DNA from: Gloeomargaritales cyanobacterium VI4D9
GTDB taxonomy: Bacteria > Cyanobacteriota > Cyanobacteriia > Gloeomargaritales > Gloeomargaritaceae
Assembly: GCA_927797885.1 (NCBI GenBank)
Contig: OV696605.1
Coordinates: forward strand, 1,711,157-1,775,156
Direction of reading: 5' to 3'
DNA: 64,000 nucleotides
A program made the position numbers and the translations under genes. The notes beneath the pieces were generated by a model that was not told the DNA's origin, did not search any database, and was given only the letters and a program-made list of their open reading frames with translations. This document shows, one piece after another, positions 58,942 to 64,000 of the stretch. Positions within the stretch are counted from its first letter, which is position 1; the number at the start of each line of letters is the position of its first letter.

Positions 58942-59952
58942 CTATTGGCAGGAATCTTCTGGGATTGCCCTATGCCTAGGTGGGCGGGGCGTTAACCCCA
59001 ATTGGGTCAACAAATCCTGATCTTCTTGATAACTCGGACAGGGGGTGGTGCGGGTGAGCATCTGCCCATCATCGCTGGAAAAAATGGAATTCACCCCCGC
59101 CAGAAAACACCATGCCTGTTCTGAGGCACTCAGTTGGGTGCGTCCGGCAGCCAGCCGCAGATCGCTCTTGGGCATGAGAATCCGGGCGGTTGCCAGCACC
59201 CGCAGGACTTCCCAAAAGGGCACCGGTTCCTGGTTCTCCAAGGGCGTACCCGCTACCCGGGAGAGGATATTGATCGGGACGGATTCCGGGTGGGGGCGCA
59301 GGTTCGCCAAGGTCGTCAAGAGTTCAATCCGATCCGCATGGGTTTCCCCCAGTCCCAAAATGCCGCCACAACAGACGGTGATCCCGGTGTGCCGCACCTG
59401 TGCCAGGGTAGCCAGGCGGTCATCATAGGTGCGGGTGGTGATGATGTGAGGGTAATAGCGACGGGACGTATCCAGGTTGTGGTTGTAGGCGTATAAACCC
59501 GCTTCCCTCAGTCGTTGCGCCTGGGTTTTGGTGAGCATTCCCAAAGTACAGCAAACTTCCAGACCCAAGGCAGTGACCTGGCGAATCATTTCCAAAACCT
59601 GATCGAAGGCGTGCCCCGGTCGGGCTTCCCGCCAAGCCGCCCCCAAACAGACCCGGCTCACCCCCTGGGCTTGGGCACGCTGGGCAATCGCCACCACCTC
59701 CTCCACGGTCATCAAGGGCTGGGGGGCAATCCCGGTATCATAATGGGCGGATTGGGCGCAATAGCCGCAGTCTTCGGGGCAACCCCCGGTTTTGATAGAA
59801 ACCAAACGACACACCTGGATTTCCCTGCGGGGGTGGTACTGGCGATGCACCGCAGCGGCTTGGTACACCAAATCCAGCAAAGGTTGCTCGTAAATGGCTT
59901 GCACTTGCTCGGTTTGCCAATCCCACCGACAAATCCCAACCTCTGTGATCAT
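58942..59952 (-). CDS. bioB: Biotin synthase
   Basis: 336 residues. Radical-SAM enzyme inserting sulfur in dethiobiotin. The 4Fe-4S motif [17 protein letters not shown] has CxxxCxxC; also [19 protein letters not shown] and [13 protein letters not shown]. Normal length. It stands between two kinase genes on the same strand. Confidence 0.97.
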   Translation of the reverse strand: MITEVGICRWDWQTEQVQAIYEQPLLDLVYQAAAVHRQYHPRREIQVCRLVSIKTGGCPEDCGYCAQSAHYDTGIAPQPLMTVEEVVAIAQRAQAQGVSRVCLGAAWREARPGHAFDQVLEMIRQVTALGLEVCCTLGMLTKTQAQRLREAGLYAYNHNLDTSRRYYPHIITTRTYDDRLATLAQVRHTGITVCCGGILGLGETHADRIELLTTLANLRPHPESVPINILSRVAGTPLENQEPVPFWEVLRVLATARILMPKSDLRLAAGRTQLSASEQAWCFLAGVNSIFSSDDGQMLTRTTPCPSYQEDQDLLTQLGLTPRPPRHRAIPEDSCQ

Positions 59953-60004
59953 GAATAACGTCTGACCCGAAAAACCTGGTTACCACTTTGCCCGGAAACG
60001 GACA

Positions 60005-61546
60005 CTAACGCAACCAATCCGTGAGGGGATAGAGGGCTTCCATCACCTCCCCTGCCGTGCGATAGCGGTGCATCCAGTCCCGCCGCACCATTTTCGTCAG
60101 GATGGCTGCGAACGGCTCGCTGACCCACTGGGGTCGCCACTGCCATTCCCCCGTCCGCTCGTTCACCGTCAACATCTGGGGGGGATTGCCGGTCAGGGCT
60201 TGGATCGCCACCATTCCCGCCGCATACAGGTCACTCCCCCACACCGGTTGCCCCAGACATTGCTCCAGGGGGGTGTAGCCCTGGGTGCCCACTGCCACCG
60301 TGCGTGCCTCCGTCGGTGCCTGTCCAATATGCTTCACCGCCCCAAAATCAATCAACACCAGCTTGTTATCCTCCCGGCGACGGATGATATTGGTGGGTTT
60401 AATATCCCGGTGAATCACCCCCTGCCCATGCACAAAGGCTAAAATTTCCAGCAATTCCCACAACAACTGCACCACGTCTTGCTCCGGTAGGGCTTCGCCG
60501 GGGATCAATTTTTCGTGGAGCAAATCCCCCTGGATGTATTCCTGGACAAGGTAAAAATCCCCCCCCTGCTCGAAATAGGCTAACAGACGGGGGATTTGGG
60601 GATGTTGACCCAATTTTTCGAGGGTTTCCGCCTCCGCCCGAAACAACCGGCGGGCAATTGCCAAATGCTGGGCATCCTCATGGCTAGGGCGCAACTGTTT
60701 GACCACACATTGGGGGTGACCCGGACGCTGGACATCCTGCGCCAACAAGGTTTGGCAAAACCCTCCCACCCCCAAGGGATAGAGAATTTGGTAGCGTCCC
60801 CCTAAAAGATGGCGCAATCGGGGCGGGGGCGGTGGGGGAGCTACCCGGCGGGGGGGATCGGGATGCTCCGACGGGGGCAAGGTGATTTCCTTTTCCTGGC
60901 GGGGCGGGGACACTTCCACCCCCCGATAGCGAATCCCTAGTCCAGAAGGGCTGGGTTTATCCGGCGGAGCGGCTTCCTCTGGAATGGGTACACCCCGATA
61001 ACGCCGCACCGGGGGATTGGGCTTGGACGGTGGGGGGGACAGGGCAGGACGGGATGCCTGCTTATGGGTCGTCGGAGCGGGTGCATCCAGGTTTAATTCC
61101 GCCAGAGCCACCAATACGGGCACCAACCGGGCTTTATCCAAATCCGGCATCCCCAACCAGGTCAACACCTGCCGTAAATTTGCCGCCACGGAGCGGGTCA
61201 GATGCTTCCGGTCAAACCCCGGTAGAAGCCCCAAGCCACCCCACCGTTGCACCTGCATTTGTTGCGCCTCGGTCACCTGAAGTTGGCGAGAATCCATTAA
61301 CCCCAGGGGAATGTGGGCGCAATGGTCATGCCACCATTCACAACAAACCCCTAACTCCACCCCCGCCACCGCCACATCCAGCAACCACAACCGGGGCGCA
61401 TTCGTCCACGACCGCCGCCATTCCCCCTCCGACTGCCACTGTACCGCCACATTTTGCGATGCCAAAGCCTTTTGCCAAACCGTAGCTTGCCAGGGACAAA
61501 TCTGCGTCAACCACACGGGTGCATCATCAGCCACGAGGAACCGCAA
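60005..61546 (-). CDS. Serine/threonine kinase with an N-terminal receiver-like domain
   Basis: 513 residues. Residues 1-130 resemble a response-regulator receiver: acidic pair in LVADDAPV (D7, D8) and candidate acceptor D57 in RLWLLDVAVAG, but the later Thr/Lys positions are not clear. A long Pro-rich linker (about 150-250) follows. The kinase domain has LGVGGFCQTLLAQDVQ (Gly loop with Cys), VVKQLRP, HRDIKPTNII and LIDFGAVKH. No membrane segment. Likely cytoplasmic, possibly taking a two-component signal. Confidence 0.8.
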   Translation of the reverse strand: MRFLVADDAPVWLTQICPWQATVWQKALASQNVAVQWQSEGEWRRSWTNAPRLWLLDVAVAGVELGVCCEWWHDHCAHIPLGLMDSRQLQVTEAQQMQVQRWGGLGLLPGFDRKHLTRSVAANLRQVLTWLGMPDLDKARLVPVLVALAELNLDAPAPTTHKQASRPALSPPPSKPNPPVRRYRGVPIPEEAAPPDKPSPSGLGIRYRGVEVSPPRQEKEITLPPSEHPDPPRRVAPPPPPPRLRHLLGGRYQILYPLGVGGFCQTLLAQDVQRPGHPQCVVKQLRPSHEDAQHLAIARRLFRAEAETLEKLGQHPQIPRLLAYFEQGGDFYLVQEYIQGDLLHEKLIPGEALPEQDVVQLLWELLEILAFVHGQGVIHRDIKPTNIIRRREDNKLVLIDFGAVKHIGQAPTEARTVAVGTQGYTPLEQCLGQPVWGSDLYAAGMVAIQALTGNPPQMLTVNERTGEWQWRPQWVSEPFAAILTKMVRRDWMHRYRTAGEVMEALYPLTDWLR

Positions 61547-61645
61547 CCCTACCGAACGGAATTACCAAAATTCTGGATGCTAATTCAAGATAACCGAAAA
61601 CAGTCTGTAAAAACCGCTACAAAAGATACCATTTGCCCTTACCTC

Positions 61646-62197
61646 TTACCTGCTGGGCAGACGGACAGGGCGTTTCATCCGTGCCACTTCCATAAATTCT
61701 AAGGTTTTCCCCTCGCTACTTTGCATCAAATAACGCAGAGGACGCTCTTGCATAATCTTGCAGGGGAGGGCGTGCATCTGCCCCCGCAGGAGGAGCCAAT
61801 CCAAGCAATCCCGGTCAAAACACACCAGGCGCACCCATCCCTGCCCCGGGGGTTTCGCCCCCCCAATCAGATGCAACTGGGTATTTCTGCGCAGTTGGTA
61901 CCAAAACCCCGCCGGTAAGGCTCCCCCCGGTCGGTGCGGGGAAATTAAGGGGTCGGTCAACCCCAAAACCTGTTCATAATTGTAATAATAATGTAATGGC
62001 ACTTCTGCCCGTTCCAAGCCCAAATCTTGTTCGCAGAGCCAGCGGGCGGCTTCCACATCTGAAGCCATCAGCGTGTAAATTTTGGGGGCACTCCGCAAAA
62101 ACAGCCACAGAGCCGTTCCATATCCTACCAACAGGAGTACCATCACCCCTTGGGCAGACAGGAGGCTATCGGGCAACCATTCCCAGGCAAACACCAT
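61646..62197 (-). CDS. Membrane-anchored glyoxalase-like protein, unconfirmed
   Basis: 183 residues. One N-terminal membrane helix (about 13-32), then KIYTLMASDVEAARWLCEQD and EVPLHYYYNYEQVLG, which resembles cyanobacterial proteins annotated as glyoxalase-like; metal ligands cannot be assigned. ATG overlaps the TGA of the RodZ-like gene, so they are translated together. Confidence 0.5.
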   Translation of the reverse strand: MVFAWEWLPDSLLSAQGVMVLLLVGYGTALWLFLRSAPKIYTLMASDVEAARWLCEQDLGLERAEVPLHYYYNYEQVLGLTDPLISPHRPGGALPAGFWYQLRRNTQLHLIGGAKPPGQGWVRLVCFDRDCLDWLLLRGQMHALPCKIMQERPLRYLMQSSEGKTLEFMEVARMKRPVRLPSR

Positions 62198-62955
62198 CAT
62201 GGGGTCGGGGTGGGCAAGGTGGGATTGTCCGGGGTAAGGGTCACTTCCTTGACTTCCCCCGGTTTGCCCAGGGGTTGGGGGGAGCCGTCATTCACCCGGA
62301 CTTGCACCGCTCCCGCATTCCCAGCGGCTAAGACCAGGGTTTGCTTGGCGGTCCAAGTCTCAGTTGCCCCTGGGTTCAAAATCCCCTCAAACACCACCTG
62401 CCCATCCACCACCACCTGCAACCAGGATTGCCCCGTCAATTCCACTTGCGCCCGTAATTCTGCAGGCTTGGGCGTGACCTGGGGGGAGGGGGAAACCGCT
62501 ACGGGGGGCGATGGGCTGGTCGGGGTAACGCTGGTGGGACTGGGTGCCGGTGGAACCGAATTGGACGGGCGTAACACATAGGAGAGCACCGCAATCGCGC
62601 CCAAAATCAAGGCAAAGTAGGTGACATAGAGATGGAAGGGTCGCAGGGGTGTGCCCGCCTGTCCCCGCACCGTTGGGGTTTTGGTCAGGGGAGGCGCCAA
62701 GTCCAACTCGCTTAAATCCAAGTCCCCCAACTCCAGGAGGGTGGCGTACTGCCGCAAAAATCCCTGCACATAAATGGGTTCCGGCAATTCCGCCACATCC
62801 CCTGCCTCCAACGCCCTCAGTAATCGGGTTTGAATCCGGGTACGGGCAGACACCTCCTCCAAGGACATCTGCCGTTCCTCCCGTACCCGTTGTAGGTACT
62901 GCCCAATTTCTCGTAAACGTTCCACCTGGGTGGCATTGTAGGCACTCACGGGCAT
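62197..62955 (-). CDS. RodZ-like helix-turn-helix membrane protein
   Basis: 252 residues. XRE-type helix-turn-helix (about 15-75: LQRVREERQMSLEEVSARTRI), membrane helix at about 110-128, a Pro/Ser/Thr linker and a C-terminal DUF4115 beta domain (QSWLQVVVDGQVVFEGIL). This is the RodZ architecture, a cell-shape protein that binds MreB; MreB is not in the window, so the assignment is by architecture. Confidence 0.8.
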   Translation of the reverse strand: MPVSAYNATQVERLREIGQYLQRVREERQMSLEEVSARTRIQTRLLRALEAGDVAELPEPIYVQGFLRQYATLLELGDLDLSELDLAPPLTKTPTVRGQAGTPLRPFHLYVTYFALILGAIAVLSYVLRPSNSVPPAPSPTSVTPTSPSPPVAVSPSPQVTPKPAELRAQVELTGQSWLQVVVDGQVVFEGILNPGATETWTAKQTLVLAAGNAGAVQVRVNDGSPQPLGKPGEVKEVTLTPDNPTLPTPTP

Positions 62956-63022
62956 ATCCTGATCACCGTCAATCCCAATGACTTTAACCGTTGCACAAAA
63001 GTTACTTTTAATAGTTTCCAGT

Positions 63023-63745
63023 CTAAAGGATATGGGAGCGCACTGCTTGACAAAACGCCTGTTCCTGGGATGTCAGGGGGCGCAGATGCCCTACGGGTAA
63101 CTTCCCCAATTGGATGTCCCCAATCGCCTGGCGATGCAACCGCAGTACCGGATAGCCCAATTGCGCCGCCACCCGTCGAATTTGCCGATTGCGTCCCTCC
63201 CGCAACTGGATTTCCAAAAGGGTCTGGTGCGCCGTTGTCTGTAAAATTCGCACCTGGGCAGGGAGGGTTTTCTGCCCATCTAAATTCACCCCTGCCCGCC
63301 ACTGCGCCAATACCCTGGGCGGCGGCTGTCCCTGCACCCAAACCTGGTAGGTCTTCCACACCGGATGGCGGGGGTGGGTCAACGCCAGGGTCAGTGCCCC
63401 GTCATTGGTCAACAGCAACGCCCCACTGCTGTCGTAATCCAGGCGACCCACGGGATAGAGCGGGGGCAGGTCAGGGGGCAAGAAATCCCGCACGGTGGGT
63501 CGTCCCTGGGGGTCGGCACAGGTACTCACCACCCCCACCGGTTTGTGGAGCAGGTAGTACCAATGCGCCGGAGCGGGGGGGAGGGGTTGCCCCCGGATGG
63601 TAATTTCATCCACCTGGGGGTCACATTTTTGCCCCAATTGCGCCGGTCGCCCATTCACCCACACCTGCCCGGCTCGGATCAATGCCTCCGCCTGCCGCCG
63701 CGCCGCCACCCCCCGGTGCGCCAGAATTTTCTGCAACCGCTCCAT
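63023..63745 (-). CDS. rluB: Pseudouridine synthase, RsuA/RluB family
   Basis: 240 residues. S4 RNA-binding domain at the N-terminus (RLQKILAHRGVAARRQAEALI), then catalytic GRLDYDSSGALLLTNDG and REGRNRQIRRVAAQLGYPVL. Acts on rRNA; RluB (23S) and RsuA (16S) cannot be separated with certainty, but length favours RluB. 3 bases before the peroxiredoxin stop. Confidence 0.85.
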   Translation of the reverse strand: MERLQKILAHRGVAARRQAEALIRAGQVWVNGRPAQLGQKCDPQVDEITIRGQPLPPAPAHWYYLLHKPVGVVSTCADPQGRPTVRDFLPPDLPPLYPVGRLDYDSSGALLLTNDGALTLALTHPRHPVWKTYQVWVQGQPPPRVLAQWRAGVNLDGQKTLPAQVRILQTTAHQTLLEIQLREGRNRQIRRVAAQLGYPVLRLHRQAIGDIQLGKLPVGHLRPLTSQEQAFCQAVRSHIL

Positions 63746-63748
63746 CCC

Positions 63749-64000
63749 CTAGTCCAAGCCCAAGTCCAGCAGGATGTCCTGGGCATGGGTCTCGGCTTTG
63801 ACATTGGTGTACACCCGCTCGATCTGCCCCTGGGGGCTAATCACATAGGTGACCCGTTTGCTGTAGCCCCCCCCATCCACGTCGTAGGCTTTGGTAATCG
63901 CCCCGTCCGTATCCACCAGCAGGGGAAAGGGCAGGTTGTACTTTTGGGTGAAGGCTTGATGGGTCGCCTGGTCATCCCGACTCACCCCCAAGACCACCAA
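63749..64000 (-). CDS. bcp: Thioredoxin-dependent peroxiredoxin (Bcp/PrxQ), C-terminal part only
   Basis: 83 residues to the window edge; the N-terminal half with the peroxidatic Cys lies beyond 64000. The visible part (VLGVSRDDQATHQAFTQKYN, LPFPLLVDTDGAITKAYDV, VTYVISPQGQIERVYTNV) is typical of BCP/PrxQ. Its stop is 3 bases upstream of the pseudouridine synthase start. Confidence 0.85.
   Translation of the reverse strand: MVVLGVSRDDQATHQAFTQKYNLPFPLLVDTDGAITKAYDVDGGGYSKRVTYVISPQGQIERVYTNVKAETHAQDILLDLGLD

Overview
The window looks like chromosomal DNA of a unicellular cyanobacterium, although the exact organism cannot be named from sequence alone. The evidence is a 50-residue high-light-inducible protein gene, CrtH-type carotenoid isomerase, FutA-type iron-binding protein, a Tab2-family photosystem translation factor, DUF98-type chorismate lyase, a CYP120-like P450, LL-diaminopimelate aminotransferase and CHASE2/serine-threonine kinases. 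Housekeeping genes are GC-rich and densely packed on both strands. They are interrupted by AT-rich stretches full of short repeats, dead insertion sequences and other remnants of mobile DNA.

Layout. 0-7 kb: solute-binding protein, acetolactate decarboxylase with an unusual N-terminal helix-turn segment, CAP protein and surE starting back to back, GNAT, a wrecked toxin-antitoxin pair and argJ. 7-16 kb: UbiG-like methyltransferase, phosphoketolase plus D-lactate dehydrogenase (a fermentative/carbon overflow pair), phosphoglucomutase, a lipoprotein, and hemF with an FNR-like palindrome just before its start. 16-19 kb: esterase, a small membrane protein, dapL and a membrane C39-like peptidase. 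19-22.7 kb is an accessory island: Tat-lipoprotein with an attC-like hairpin, broken hicBA, a dead IS4-type transposase carrying two MITEs, and a BglII-like restriction-modification pair. 22.7-34.5 kb: gltX, futA, alpha-glucan phosphorylase, Tab2, phoU, panB, chorismate lyase, TerB-like protein, a serine-hydrolase/polysaccharide-deacetylase fusion and pyrE. 34.5-36.5 kb: a dead IS630 carrying a MITE with a perfect 8-bp target duplication, and an integrase stump beside tRNA-Met. 36.5-40.6 kb: msrA, hli, crtH, comM. 40.6-42.5 kb: a second IS630 fragment and what looks like the left end and truncated tnsB of a type V-K CRISPR-associated transposon. 42.5-64 kb: purA, a prohibitin, the murQ-anmK-rluE cell-wall recycling cluster, photolyase, a STAS/RNase D operon, P450, a PBP4-like carboxypeptidase, a kinase-FHA-thioesterase-maf operon, bioB, a second kinase, RodZ-like protein, rluB and the end of a peroxiredoxin.

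The main theme of the hunt is small non-autonomous transposons. The commonest (here R1, about 100 bp, ends TATAGCAATCCTA / TAGGATTGCTATA) has landed at a TA dinucleotide inside an antitoxin gene, inside hicA and inside another repeat. In each case mentally deleting it with one TA restores the ancestral reading frame or sequence. Two other TA-flanked families sit in the IS4 transposase, and a fourth, with GG-TCTCC ends and 8-bp duplications, sits in the IS630. No complete CRISPR array, Cas gene or rRNA operon is present.
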